Below are positions 16,250 to 24,020 of a DNA stretch of 28,929 nt, piece by piece; the first letter of the stretch is position 1, and every line of letters starts with the position of its first letter. A program made the position numbers and the translations under genes. The DNA comes from an uncultured Oscillospiraceae bacterium. GTDB taxonomy: Bacteria; Bacillota; Clostridia; Oscillospirales; Oscillospiraceae. The stretch spans positions 1 through 28,929 of the forward strand of contig CABVDR010000032.1 of NCBI GenBank assembly GCA_902497145.1, read 5' to 3'. Under the pieces are notes generated by a model that saw only the letters and a list, made by a program, of their open reading frames with translations, had not been told where the DNA came from and did no database searches.

Positions 16250-16307
16250 TCTCCGCCCACCTCTGGAGAGTGATCCGATATTTCAGACCACCCTCCACGG
16301 GCGGAGA
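16250..16307 (-). other. Intercistronic structured RNA element between ADH and ALDH genes
   Basis: Two nested stems form in minus-strand RNA. Nine outer pairs join 16250-16258 and 16299-16307 (TCTCCGCCC and complement), and nine inner pairs including one G-U join 16264-16272 and 16289-16297, around a 16-base loop. No U-run follows. It occupies the 117-base gap upstream of the aldehyde dehydrogenase and could control message stability or read-through. Confidence 0.55.
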
Positions 16308-16324
16308 AATCATTGAGGGAGAAA

Positions 16325-17503
16325 TCAATACGCGCTCTTATAGATGTTGACCAGATCCTGCACGGTACCCTTGCAAGGATTCATGAAGAAGGGCTTACCC
16401 TGGATGCAGTCCTTAGCCATCTGCTCAAAGGCATCGGGATTGACACCGGCATCCTTCAGGTTGCAGGGCAGACCGATGTCCGCGCACATCTCAGCAATAG
16501 CCTCGCAAGCAGCCTTGGCGGCCTGTACATCCGTCATACCGCGGGTGTCAACGCCCATGATCTCAGCCACCTTAGCAAACTTGGCAGGATTGGCACGCCA
16601 GGTGTACTTAACAACGTGGGGCAGCATAAGGGCATTGGCCTTGCCGTGGGAAACGTGGAAGTGAGCGCTCAAAGGCTTGGCCAGGCCGTGGACAATACCC
16701 AGCGCAGCCTGAGACAGACACATACCGCCCAGAGTGGCACCGATCAGCATAGCCTGACCGGCCTCGGTATTGCCAGGATTGGCCACAAACTGACGAATGT
16801 TCTCAGAAATCAGGCGCATGCCTTCCAGTGCCATAAAGTCGCTGAACGCCCAGGAGCCGTTGGTGGAGATGTAGGCCTCAAAGCAGTGGGTAAATGCGTC
16901 GATGCCGCAGCCAGCGCCCACAGGACCGGGAACAGTAGCCATCATCTTGGCATCCAGGATGGAGAAGACGGGCACATAGTAGGGGCTCTGTGCCCGGACC
17001 TTCTTTACATTGTCAGTATCGTTGATGGCGATGTTCCAGCTGGACTCGCTGCCGGTACCGGCGGTGGTAGGAATCGCGAAGCAGGGAACGGGCGTATTCT
17101 TATACTTATTCACACCGGTATAATCGCCCTTATAATCCAGGATATGGGTTCCGGGATTAGCAATCAGAATCGCAGCTGCCTTGGCGGAGTCCATGGAGCT
17201 GCCGCCGCCTACGCCCAGGACACTGTCCACACTGTTCTCCAGGCCGGTGGCGCCAATGCGGTCCATCAGGTGGGCAGAAGGATCGGCTTCGATCTGATCA
17301 AAGACCACATACTCCACGCCGGCGTCCTTCAAAGACTGGAACACTACGTCCAGTACGCCCAGCTTGACCAGCAGCTCCTCTGTAACCACCAGCACTTTCT
17401 TCAGGCCGCGCTTCTTGATCTCGTCGCCGATGGTGGACGCCAGACCGATGCCGCAATTCAGACGGCCCTGATTGTGGAAATGACCAGGATTAGAATTGAA
17501 CAT
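16325..17503 (-). CDS. Iron-containing (group III) alcohol dehydrogenase
   Basis: This 392-residue Fe-ADH family enzyme interconverts an alcohol and an aldehyde or ketone with NAD(P)H. The nucleotide-binding motif GGGSSMDSAK is at residues 99-108, and TTAGTGSE at 146-153. The metal ligands are Asp202 and His206 (IDAFTH), His272 (VHGLAKPL) and His286 (VSHGKAN). Characterised relatives include lactaldehyde reductase FucO, 4-hydroxybutyrate dehydrogenase and 1,3-propanediol dehydrogenase; substrate cannot be assigned here. ATG 17503 is preceded by AAAGGAGCG. It lies between the enolase-superfamily gene (90 bases upstream) and the aldehyde dehydrogenase (117 bases downstream), each gap holding a hairpin. 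Confidence 0.92.
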   Translation of the reverse strand: MFNSNPGHFHNQGRLNCGIGLASTIGDEIKKRGLKKVLVVTEELLVKLGVLDVVFQSLKDAGVEYVVFDQIEADPSAHLMDRIGATGLENSVDSVLGVGGGSSMDSAKAAAILIANPGTHILDYKGDYTGVNKYKNTPVPCFAIPTTAGTGSESSWNIAINDTDNVKKVRAQSPYYVPVFSILDAKMMATVPGPVGAGCGIDAFTHCFEAYISTNGSWAFSDFMALEGMRLISENIRQFVANPGNTEAGQAMLIGATLGGMCLSQAALGIVHGLAKPLSAHFHVSHGKANALMLPHVVKYTWRANPAKFAKVAEIMGVDTRGMTDVQAAKAACEAIAEMCADIGLPCNLKDAGVNPDAFEQMAKDCIQGKPFFMNPCKGTVQDLVNIYKSAY

Positions 17504-17540
17504 AGTAAACGCTCCTTTATATTCTATTTTATTTGGATCT

Positions 17541-17572
17541 CTGTCGTCTCCCTCGCCTGGGGGAGACGACAG
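17541..17572 (-). other. Intercistronic hairpin between enolase-superfamily and ADH genes
   Basis: A perfect 12-bp stem (17541-17552 with 17561-17572, CTGTCGTCTCCC and complement) has an 8-base loop. The minus-strand sequence after it is A-rich with no U-run, so a classical terminator is unlikely. It lies 21 bases after the upstream stop codon. Confidence 0.7.
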
Positions 17573-17593
17573 CTGTATGTACCGAAATAATTC

Positions 17594-18754
17594 TTACTTG
17601 ACGCGGGTGGCTTCGATAACGCTCTCATCAATCTCCAGGCCGAAACCGGGCTTATCCTGCATGGTGATCATGCCGGTAGCGGGATCATAATCCATGGGCA
17701 GCGGGGTGAGATCCCAGCGCAGCGGGTTGCGCTGATCCTTAGCCCAGTCAGCCTGCATATGCTCGAACATATAGCAGTCGGCGAAGGCCGCAGCAATGTG
17801 GAGGGTGGAAGCCAGGCAGACAGCAGAGCAGCTGCCGGTGTGGGTGAGGTACTTGACGTTGTAGGCATTGGCCAGGCCGTGGATCTTCAGGGCCTCGGTC
17901 ACGCCGCCGCAACGGCAGATGTTGGGCTGGATGATGTCGATCTTGCCCCGGGTGATGAGGTCCTTGGCACCCCAGCGCAGGAAGTGGGCCTCGCCACCGG
18001 CGATGGGTACGCTCAGGTTCTCAGACAGCAGACGGTAGCCGTCGTAATCGTCGGGACGGACCGGCTCCTCGAACCAGCGGACGTTGCACTCCTCCAAAAC
18101 CTTGCCCACACGCATGGCGGTCTTAGCGTCGTAGCCACAGTTGGCGTCAGAGGTCAGTTCAATATCGTCGCCCACCACCTCACGTACAGCGCGGACGGTA
18201 GCCATATCGTTCTCAGGAACCTGGCCGATCTTGATCTTCATAGAGCGGAAGCCGGCCTCCTTGAACTTCAAAGCGGTCTCCTTGACCACTTCCAGGCCGC
18301 GGAACCGGATAGAAGAGGCGTAAGCCATAAAGGTGGGACGGCCGCCGGCGCCCAGCAGCTTGTACACGGGAACACCCAGAGCCTTACCCTTGATATCCCA
18401 CAGGGCACAGTCGATACCGGACATAGCCTCAATGTAGAAGCCCTGATAGTGGCCGCGGTTCATCATAGCGCCGAACATCAGCTCCCAGATCTTCTCTGTG
18501 TCGAAGGGGTCCTTGCCGATCAGCAGCGGGGAGATATAGTTGACGATGTCGCGGGTGGCGGTGGGAGAGAAACGCACCATGCACTCGCCCCAGCCGGTGA
18601 TACCCTCATCGGTCTCAACCTTCACCAGGGTGGCCCGGTACTCTTTAAAGACCAGGTGCTCCAGCTCACTGGCATAAGGGATGCTGATGGGAGCCTTGAT
18701 GGGATTCTTGATCTCTTCTACGCAGGTAATAGCCTCTACTTTTGTGATCTTCAT
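17594..18754 (-). CDS. Mandelate racemase/muconate lactonizing enzyme-family protein (enolase superfamily)
   Basis: This 386-residue protein has an N-terminal capping domain (1 to about 125) and a barrel. The catalytic lysine pair is Lys173-x-Lys175 (MKIKIG). Metal ligands are Asp203 (TSDANCG), Glu229 (WFEEP) and Glu255 (AGGEA), and His305 (THTGS) stands where mandelate racemase has its general-base histidine. The His partner aspartate (Asp270 in mandelate racemase) is Asn278 here (QPNICRCGG). The family dehydrates or epimerises acid sugars such as gluconate, galactonate and glucarate; the substrate is unassigned. ATG 18754 is preceded by TAAGGAGG. It is the first gene after the TRAP operon terminator and heads a unit with the alcohol and aldehyde dehydrogenases. 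Confidence 0.9.
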   Translation of the reverse strand: MKITKVEAITCVEEIKNPIKAPISIPYASELEHLVFKEYRATLVKVETDEGITGWGECMVRFSPTATRDIVNYISPLLIGKDPFDTEKIWELMFGAMMNRGHYQGFYIEAMSGIDCALWDIKGKALGVPVYKLLGAGGRPTFMAYASSIRFRGLEVVKETALKFKEAGFRSMKIKIGQVPENDMATVRAVREVVGDDIELTSDANCGYDAKTAMRVGKVLEECNVRWFEEPVRPDDYDGYRLLSENLSVPIAGGEAHFLRWGAKDLITRGKIDIIQPNICRCGGVTEALKIHGLANAYNVKYLTHTGSCSAVCLASTLHIAAAFADCYMFEHMQADWAKDQRNPLRWDLTPLPMDYDPATGMITMQDKPGFGLEIDESVIEATRVK

Positions 18755-18835
18755 ATTTGCGCCTCCTTAAAATTTAAACACGGTTCCTCTGTGATAATGC
18801 TACGAAAATCACTTTGGAAGTCTTTGCTTTGTTGT

Positions 18836-18846
18836 GTACATTGTAC
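18836..18846. promoter_or_regulatory. Candidate operator dyad in the leader of the dehydratase gene
   Basis: GTAC-ATT-GTAC is an 11-base dyad flanked by TTGT on the left, resembling the TTGT/ACAA-containing sites used by GntR-type regulators of sugar-acid operons. It lies about 30 bases downstream of the -10 element and 80 bases upstream of the start codon. No GntR gene is in the window. Confidence 0.3.
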
Positions 18847-18873
18847 TCCCGAGGTATCTATTAGTAAAGCGGA

Positions 18874-18902
18874 ATTATATGATGATGTTCATTAGCGTTC
18901 TA
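18874..18902 (-). promoter_or_regulatory. Probable promoter of the dehydratase-ADH-ALDH unit
   Basis: On the minus strand a perfect TATAAT (plus 18874-18879) follows a 17-base spacer after TAGAAC (plus 18897-18902), a weak -35. It lies between the TRAP terminator and the dehydratase start, giving a leader of about 110 bases. The weak -35 suggests an activator. Confidence 0.5.
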
Positions 18903-18924
18903 TAATGTATTGAGCAACAGCATC

Positions 18925-18977
18925 TAAAAAAGAAGAGGGAGTGAACCTGCCATACAGCGAGCTTCACTCCCTTTTTT
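18925..18977. terminator. Intrinsic terminator of the TRAP operon
   Basis: A 10-bp stem (18936-18945 with 18963-18972, AGGGAGTGAA and complement) encloses a 17-base loop. On the minus strand it is followed by a U-rich tail (UCUUCUUUUUU), and the plus strand also has a run of T. It begins 14 bases past the dctM stop and separates the transporter from the enzyme genes. Confidence 0.85.
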
Positions 18978-18990
18978 GATATATAAAATT

Positions 18991-20283
18991 TTAAGAATAT
19001 CCGAATAGCGTGGGCAAGCCAGTAATTAGCACTGGACAATATGTACAGATCATCAGCACAATAATCTCTGCCACAATAAAGGGAACGATAGCTTTAAAAA
19101 TAGCAAACATGGGACGTTTGGTAATGCCAGCTCCAATAAACAGACACATACCGAATGGAGGCGTTGCTACGCCCAGCATCAGATTGAGCACAAAAATAAC
19201 CGCCACATGCAGAGGATTACATCCGAGTTCAACAGCAATCGGTACCAGCAGAGGTGCAAAGATTAGAATACTAGAAGAAGTCTCCATCAAGCACCCAAGG
19301 ATCAGCAGAATAATGTTTAGGATAAACAGGTAAATATAGGGGCTGGTTGTGATGGACTCAACCAAATTGGTAACTGTATCCGCCAGATGTGTCATAGCTA
19401 CCAGCCAGCTAAAAGGCTTGGCCACACCTACAATAAGGTAAATTCCGGCAGATCCTACCATACTCTCCAGCGTACAGCGGAAGAATGTTTGTACGGTCAG
19501 AGTTCTATAATAGAACGCTCCCAGTAACAGGGCATACAAGCAAACAATTGCTGCAGACTCCGTGGGCGTAAAGTAGCCGGAAAAAATACCGCCCAAAACA
19601 ATGATGGGGCTCATCAGTGCAGGAAGTGCCTTGACCACAATCCGAGCCTTATGCTGGATCGCCACCTGCTGTGTGGCAGAGGTACCATAACCTCTCTTCT
19701 TACAGATAAAATAGGAGATGATTGCCAATGCCAGGCCCAACATGATACCGGGAATTACACCACCGATAAACATAGCACCCACAGACACTGACATACTAGA
19801 TGCGTAAACCACCATCGGAATGCTGGGAGGAATAATAGGGCCAATCACAGAGGCCGCTGCTGTCAGGCCCACAGAAAAGTCTGTATCGTACCCATCTTCT
19901 TCCATCTTTGGAATTAGCATTTTACCAATAGCTGTCATGTCTGCCAGAGCAGAACCTGAAATTGCGGCAAAGAACACATTCGCCACAATATTTACATAGG
20001 CCAAAGATGCCTTCAGGCGGCCTACTAAAACTCTGGCAAAAGCAATAATATCATTGACCAGCCCCAATTCCATCATTAAAGAACCAGCAAACATGAATAA
20101 TGCAATTGCCAGCAACGCATAGCTGTCAATTCCCTGATAATACTGCTGGAATATAATCATCATAGGAATCTCATTCCAGAATATAACACCGCTGACCACA
20201 GCCATCCCGATGCCAAATGCCACGTTGACTCCTGCGAACAGGAAGAAGAACATAATCGGGATCAGCGCGACTCCCAGACTCAT
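18991..20283 (-). CDS. TRAP transporter large permease (DctM family)
   Basis: This 430-residue, about twelve-helix sodium-dependent TRAP permease is of standard family length. Signature segments include MFFFLFAGVNVAFGIGMAVV at the start, 'FVGRLKASLAYVNIVANVFF'-like loops, AISGSALADMTAIGKMLIP, and 'VIGPIIPPSIPMVVYASSMS'. With DctQ it carries substrate delivered by the extracytoplasmic DctP protein, usually a carboxylate such as a C4-diacid, sugar acid or keto acid. ATG 20283 lies 4 bases after the dctQ stop, with GAGGGAGG overlapping the end of dctQ, so the two are tightly coupled. A terminator follows, and the enzyme genes downstream have their own promoter. Confidence 0.95.
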   Translation of the reverse strand: MSLGVALIPIMFFFLFAGVNVAFGIGMAVVSGVIFWNEIPMMIIFQQYYQGIDSYALLAIALFMFAGSLMMELGLVNDIIAFARVLVGRLKASLAYVNIVANVFFAAISGSALADMTAIGKMLIPKMEEDGYDTDFSVGLTAAASVIGPIIPPSIPMVVYASSMSVSVGAMFIGGVIPGIMLGLALAIISYFICKKRGYGTSATQQVAIQHKARIVVKALPALMSPIIVLGGIFSGYFTPTESAAIVCLYALLLGAFYYRTLTVQTFFRCTLESMVGSAGIYLIVGVAKPFSWLVAMTHLADTVTNLVESITTSPYIYLFILNIILLILGCLMETSSSILIFAPLLVPIAVELGCNPLHVAVIFVLNLMLGVATPPFGMCLFIGAGITKRPMFAIFKAIVPFIVAEIIVLMICTYCPVLITGLPTLFGYS

Positions 20284-20287
20284 AACT

Positions 20288-20812
20288 TCATACCTCCCTC
20301 TTCTCCGGAATATCTGACTGTCCTATCAACAGGCAATTTACCTGACAGAAAAGTTGGTTTACCAAATGGACGATCATAAAAATTCCACCCAGCACCATGC
20401 CGGCCGCCGGCACCACCAGAGTAATGGGCAAGCCCACAGCCCGGAACATGGAATAAGCGGGCAGCGCCTGGAAGCCACAGTAAGTAAAGCACACCACAAA
20501 AAATAGTTCCACGATATAGATAATAGTGCGGTAGAAAGTACCACCCCGCTTATGCCCAAGGTTCATGAAGAAATCAAAGCGGGTGAGCTCTCCCTTTTTC
20601 ATAGCCACGCTTCCACCGATGAAAGCCCCCGCCACTACACTAAATCGCGAGACCTCTTCCGGCCACAGCAGTCCCCAGTCTGTAAACGTGCGGGAAATAA
20701 CGCCGATGATAATCGAGGCAAACAACAGCAACATCAAAAGGACGGACAGAACACTACCAATTTTTTCGCAGATGTCGCTAACCTTTCCAGTAAAACGGCA
20801 CAATGCTTCCAT
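20288..20812 (-). CDS. TRAP transporter small permease (DctQ family)
   Basis: This 174-residue protein has four hydrophobic segments, at roughly 20-42, 55-75, 90-115 and 130-155, as expected for the small TRAP subunit that bridges the binding protein and DctM. The segment WPEEVSRFSVVAGAFIGGSVAMKKGEL contains the typical E-x-x-R-x-x-x-x-x-x-x-G-x-x-x-x-x-K-x-G pattern of the family. ATG 20812 follows AAGGGAGGAGA. It lies 26 bases after dctP and 4 bases before dctM. Confidence 0.92.
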   Translation of the reverse strand: MEALCRFTGKVSDICEKIGSVLSVLLMLLLFASIIIGVISRTFTDWGLLWPEEVSRFSVVAGAFIGGSVAMKKGELTRFDFFMNLGHKRGGTFYRTIIYIVELFFVVCFTYCGFQALPAYSMFRAVGLPITLVVPAAGMVLGGIFMIVHLVNQLFCQVNCLLIGQSDIPEKREV

Positions 20813-20838
20813 AACGATCTCCTCCCTTCTTTTGTAGC

Positions 20839-21855
20839 TTATTCTTTCAACGCTTCAATTCGATCCACAAGATCCTGAGAAACTGATGTGCCCACAAATT
20901 TGTCCCAGAGAACCTGAGAAGCCTCATCCCACGCTGCCTGCTCTTCTTCCGTGAGCTCTACAATTTCAGAACTCTCTCTCAGGCTCTCATAGACCTTCTC
21001 ATTGTGAGCATCCCACAGCTGGTCTTTATAAGCCTCAGCTTCCTTGCCGCACTCCAAGACAATGTCCAGCAGTTCAGGCCCCAGCTTCTCCACCGCATCC
21101 TGGCTCATCACCTTCACGGAGACTACATAGTTTTCAACGGTGGGGGTAATATAGCTCAGATTTTCCTGCAGCTTGCTGCTGTTAATCCAATTAGCCTGGA
21201 GATAAATACTGTCGATGAGATTTTGCTGCAGGGCCGTGTACAGCTCAGAGAAATCCACGGTCACGGCGTTGGCACCCCAAGCTTCATACAGGGCATTCTC
21301 CAGCGGAGAACCGGTGGTACGAACCTTCATGCCCTTCATATCCTCCGGAACCCGAACCTCCTTGGATGTGCTGCCAATGACACGAGGAGCTCCGGAATCC
21401 AGATCATACATGACAACCGTTAGCGTGGTATCCTCATAGACCGCCTCGCTCACCTCAGCGCGGATTTCCTCATCATAGAATACCCGCCGGGCATGATCCA
21501 CGCCATCAAAGAGGCCGGGCAACTCTGTAAACTCCAGCGCGTCGCTGTATTCGGTAAAGTTTCCCGAAGAACACTTTGCCATATCCAATGTACCTACAAT
21601 ACATGCCTGGGTAATAATCTTATCCGCCCCAAGCATACCGCTGTTGTAGTACTCTACCCGTACCCGCCCATTGGTGCGCTCTTCCACCAGTTGAGCAAAA
21701 TATCGGTTTCCTTCCGCGTCCGGTTCACCATCATTCGCTGTGTCTGCAAAGCGGAGAACGATGGTATCATTTGCTCCGCACCCTGATAAGCATGTACACA
21801 GGACAGTAGTTGCCAACAGACCGCCCAGCATCAGCCTCCAGTACCTTTTCTTCAC
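20839..21855 (-). CDS. TRAP transporter substrate-binding lipoprotein (DctP family)
   Basis: This 338-residue extracytoplasmic solute receptor has a lipoprotein signal: basic start, hydrophobic stretch and lipobox LSGC with Cys26 lipidated. Family segments include RFADTANDGEPDAEGNRYFAQLVEERTNGRVRVEYY, GLFDGVDHARRVFYDEE and KVRTTGSPLENALYEAWGANAVTVDFSELYTALQQNLID, the last holding the arginine (in KVRTT) that normally salt-bridges the substrate carboxylate. The ligand is therefore probably a carboxylate, its identity unknown. The start codon is GTG at 21855 with GGGAGGAAAG upstream. It is the second gene of the operon, 46 bases after the metallo-hydrolase. Confidence 0.93.
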   Translation of the reverse strand: MKKRYWRLMLGGLLATTVLCTCLSGCGANDTIVLRFADTANDGEPDAEGNRYFAQLVEERTNGRVRVEYYNSGMLGADKIITQACIVGTLDMAKCSSGNFTEYSDALEFTELPGLFDGVDHARRVFYDEEIRAEVSEAVYEDTTLTVVMYDLDSGAPRVIGSTSKEVRVPEDMKGMKVRTTGSPLENALYEAWGANAVTVDFSELYTALQQNLIDSIYLQANWINSSKLQENLSYITPTVENYVVSVKVMSQDAVEKLGPELLDIVLECGKEAEAYKDQLWDAHNEKVYESLRESSEIVELTEEEQAAWDEASQVLWDKFVGTSVSQDLVDRIEALKE

Positions 21856-21901
21856 GTTTACTTTCCTCCCTTACATATTATTTTCTACCTCACAAAGCCT
21901 C

Positions 21902-22657
21902 TTACTCTTTCAGCATATCAAACACAACAAAATCGTGCCCCGGCAAGATCTTTGCTCCCTGCTTTTCCAACTGCTCCAGTTTTGCAAAAGACTGGTAATA
22001 ATCAACCATACTATTACAGATTCCGGCTGGAATCCGCTCGGTCCAGTTCTCCATACAGTTAATGAGATCCCCAGTGATCACATACATGCCGTCTGGAGTA
22101 TCCACCACCACACCCTGAGAGCCAGGTGAGTGTCCCGGCAACGGGGTAACCCACAGGCCATCATCCAGCGTCTGCTCCCCGTCCAGAAGGCGGAGCTGGT
22201 GGTAGTACTTCAGGAAATAAGGGATCTCATCTTTCACATTGGTTTCATAATGTTTTGCATCCGGGGGACAGGGATCCATGGCATACATCAGTTCTGTACG
22301 TTGAACATAGACCGGGAGCGTATCCGGGAGCTCCAGGATCCCTTTGGCGTGGTCCCAGTGGAGATGGGTCAAAATAATCTTTTCAATCTCCTCGGGCTTA
22401 GTATCGTATTTGGCCAGTGCAGGAATCAAATATTGATCGGGTTCACGTCGAACTGGATTATGACGTTTAGAGCTTAGCTCCAGATTGCCACTAATTCCTG
22501 TATCTACCAAAACTTTGCGTCCATCCTCTATATTTTGTAGGAGAAATGCAACATGAGGCACATCAAAACGTTCACTGGCCTGCGGACCTTGCTTCAAAAT
22601 AAATCCGCCGCGCCAAACTGTCGTTGTGCCTAACTTCAAGGGTGTGATTTTCCACAT
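21902..22657 (-). CDS. Metallo-beta-lactamase-fold hydrolase, lactonase-like (AttM/AiiA group)
   Basis: This 251-residue hydrolase has the dizinc signature THLHWDH at 97-103 (His98, His100, Asp102, His103), with His176 (LPGHSPGS), Asp197 (TGDLIN) and His241 (LPGHD) completing the site. The closest known relatives are N-acyl-homoserine lactone and other lactone hydrolases. The frame extends to ATG 22702, but ATG 22657 has GGAGG six bases upstream, and the extra 15 residues are unlike family N-termini, so 22657 is preferred. As the first gene of a TRAP operon it more likely opens a lactone or ester of the imported carboxylate than quenches quorum signals. No signal peptide is seen, so it acts in the cytoplasm. 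Confidence 0.88.
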   Translation of the reverse strand: MWKITPLKLGTTTVWRGGFILKQGPQASERFDVPHVAFLLQNIEDGRKVLVDTGISGNLELSSKRHNPVRREPDQYLIPALAKYDTKPEEIEKIILTHLHWDHAKGILELPDTLPVYVQRTELMYAMDPCPPDAKHYETNVKDEIPYFLKYYHQLRLLDGEQTLDDGLWVTPLPGHSPGSQGVVVDTPDGMYVITGDLINCMENWTERIPAGICNSMVDYYQSFAKLEQLEKQGAKILPGHDFVVFDMLKE

Positions 22658-22698
22658 AATTGCCTCCATTTCTGGGATAGCCCTTTCAGATTTTTCTT

Positions 22699-22714
22699 TC
22701 ATTTCATGAAATGA
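22699..22714. promoter_or_regulatory. Perfect 16-bp palindrome upstream of the hydrolase/TRAP operon
   Basis: TCATTTCATGAAATGA is fully self-complementary and lies 42 bases upstream of the preferred hydrolase start, in the region divergent from the LysR gene. It could be an operator for the LysR protein or for another regulator. No convincing minus-strand -35/-10 pair was found near it. Confidence 0.4.
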
Positions 22715-22903
22715 TCTATTATCAATATTTTCACCGTTGGTCTACTTTCTCGGTAAAACTAAGCGTGGCCAACCGTTCTCTCCTGATCGACGCCAAACTG
22801 TACCACAATTTCTCTCCCGCTATTTTTGTTTCTTTTGCCCACACAACATCTCTTCAACCCAAGTATTTGTCAGCATTTTACACCAAGCAAAACCTTAAGT
22901 AAA

Positions 22904-22917
22904 TCAGAAATATCTGA
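22904..22917. promoter_or_regulatory. Candidate LysR-type binding site
   Basis: TCAGA-AATA-TCTGA is a short dyad of the T-N(11-12)-A kind recognised by LysR-type regulators. It lies about 50 bases upstream of the lysR -35 element and within the divergent intergenic region, a usual place for the recognition site that serves both the regulator and its target operon. Confidence 0.4.
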
Positions 22918-22968
22918 AGTAGTTCTTAATCATTTCCATATTTATTGGAATTTTGCTTGTGTTTTCTG

Positions 22969-22997
22969 TTGAAAAACACTAAAATAATTAGTATAAA
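22969..22997 (+). promoter_or_regulatory. Promoter of the LysR-type regulator gene
   Basis: TTGAAA (22969-22974), a 17-base spacer and TATAAA (22992-22997) make a near-consensus sigma-A promoter 35 bases before the preferred start at 23032, with GGGGGATGG as ribosome-binding site between. Confidence 0.65.
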
Positions 22998-23031
22998 ATG
23001 TCTGCTTACACTTAATGCGGGGGGATGGAAT

Positions 23032-23931
23032 ATGACACTTCGACATCTTCGAATTTTTGTAGAAGTAGTAAACTGTGGGAAAATGAGCGAGGCTGCATCT
23101 CGTATGTTTATTTCCCAGTCCTCAATTAGCCAAGCTATTTCAGACCTTGAGAACTACTATCAAGTTAAATTATTCGAGCGGCTTTCCAAGCGTCTGTTTT
23201 TAACTGAAGCTGGTAAAGACCTATATGACTTAGCCAGCAAAGTGATCCTTGCCTATGATGAGATGGATAAGTACATGGATCACATCACTAATAACCAGAC
23301 TCTGCGCATGGGTGCAACTTTTACAATTGGTGCTACCATCCTCCCTCAATTACTTCGCGCCTTTGACACCGAGTGTCCCGATGTAACCACCAAAGTAGTA
23401 GTAAACCGCACTCCAATTTTAGAGACCCAATTGCTTCAAGGTGAACTAGATGTCGCTTTGGTAGAGGGATCCATCAAAAGTTCAGATCTTGTGGTGGAAC
23501 ACATTCTAAAAGATGAGTTGTTTTTGGTCTGCTCCCCTTACCATCCCTTTGCCCATAAAAAGCAGGTAAAACTGGAAGAGCTGGAGGGGCAGGATTTTGT
23601 TATGCGCGAAGCCACCAGCAAAACCAGAAAGATCTTTGAATCCTACCTGAATGAAGAACAAATTAAGGTAACGGAAAAATGGACCTGCAACAACCTTGAG
23701 ACGATTAAAGCCGCTGTGATCGGTGGCTACGGCCTGTCTATTCTCTCCGCCCGCTATATTCGCCAGGAACAAGAAAAAGGCATCATACGAGCGATTCCTA
23801 TTGACGGAATCAAAATGGTACGTGACTTCTCCCTTGTTTATCACAAAAGCAAATATCATTTCCCTGCGTTTCAAACATTCCTGGCTCTTTGTCATGACTA
23901 CCAGACAAATCCTCATTCTTTTGATGACTAA
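23032..23931 (+). CDS. LysR-type transcriptional regulator
   Basis: This 299-residue protein is the usual length for the family. The winged helix-turn-helix occupies residues 1-60 (MTLRHLRIFVEVVNCGKMSEAASRMF, SQSSISQAISDLENYYQVKLFERLSKR). The remainder is a periplasmic-binding-like effector domain, with LRMGATFTIGATILPQLLRAF beginning at about 89 and the ERVVEH-like DLVVEHILKDELFLVCSPYHPF region near 160. The frame opens at 22945, but ATG 23032 has the family-typical N-terminus and a ribosome-binding site. It is divergent from the hydrolase/TRAP operon and probably controls it in response to the imported acid; that link is inferred from layout. Confidence 0.93.
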   Translation: MTLRHLRIFVEVVNCGKMSEAASRMFISQSSISQAISDLENYYQVKLFERLSKRLFLTEAGKDLYDLASKVILAYDEMDKYMDHITNNQTLRMGATFTIGATILPQLLRAFDTECPDVTTKVVVNRTPILETQLLQGELDVALVEGSIKSSDLVVEHILKDELFLVCSPYHPFAHKKQVKLEELEGQDFVMREATSKTRKIFESYLNEEQIKVTEKWTCNNLETIKAAVIGGYGLSILSARYIRQEQEKGIIRAIPIDGIKMVRDFSLVYHKSKYHFPAFQTFLALCHDYQTNPHSFDD

Positions 23932-23948
23932 GTTTCCAAATTATTGTT

Positions 23949-24002
23949 AAAACCCGGATAGGGCGGTCAGATAAAAATATCTGACCGCCCTATCCGGGTT
24001 TT
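23949..24002. terminator. Bidirectional terminator between lysR and the YeiH-type gene
   Basis: A perfect 25-bp stem (23949-23973 with 23978-24002, beginning AAAACCCGGATAGGGCGG) closes on a 4-base AAAA loop. Both ends carry runs of A/T, so it works on either strand. It lies 17 bases after the lysR stop and 18 bases before the convergent exporter stop. Confidence 0.95.
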
Positions 24003-24020
24003 GGGAGTAGAAAAAGGATT

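Noticed and set aside
16313..17590. A 425-codon open frame on the plus strand
   Set aside because: It is fully antisense to the iron alcohol dehydrogenase, whose metal ligands and nucleotide motif are intact.
21902..22657. Calling the metallo-hydrolase a quorum-quenching lactonase
   Set aside because: The motifs fit the fold and the broad lactonase group, but its place in a TRAP operon points to catabolism; substrate cannot be read from the sequence.
22658..22702. Longer start for the metallo-hydrolase
   Set aside because: ATG 22657 has GGAGG at good spacing. The longer start lies inside a 16-bp palindrome and adds a charged, non-conserved segment.
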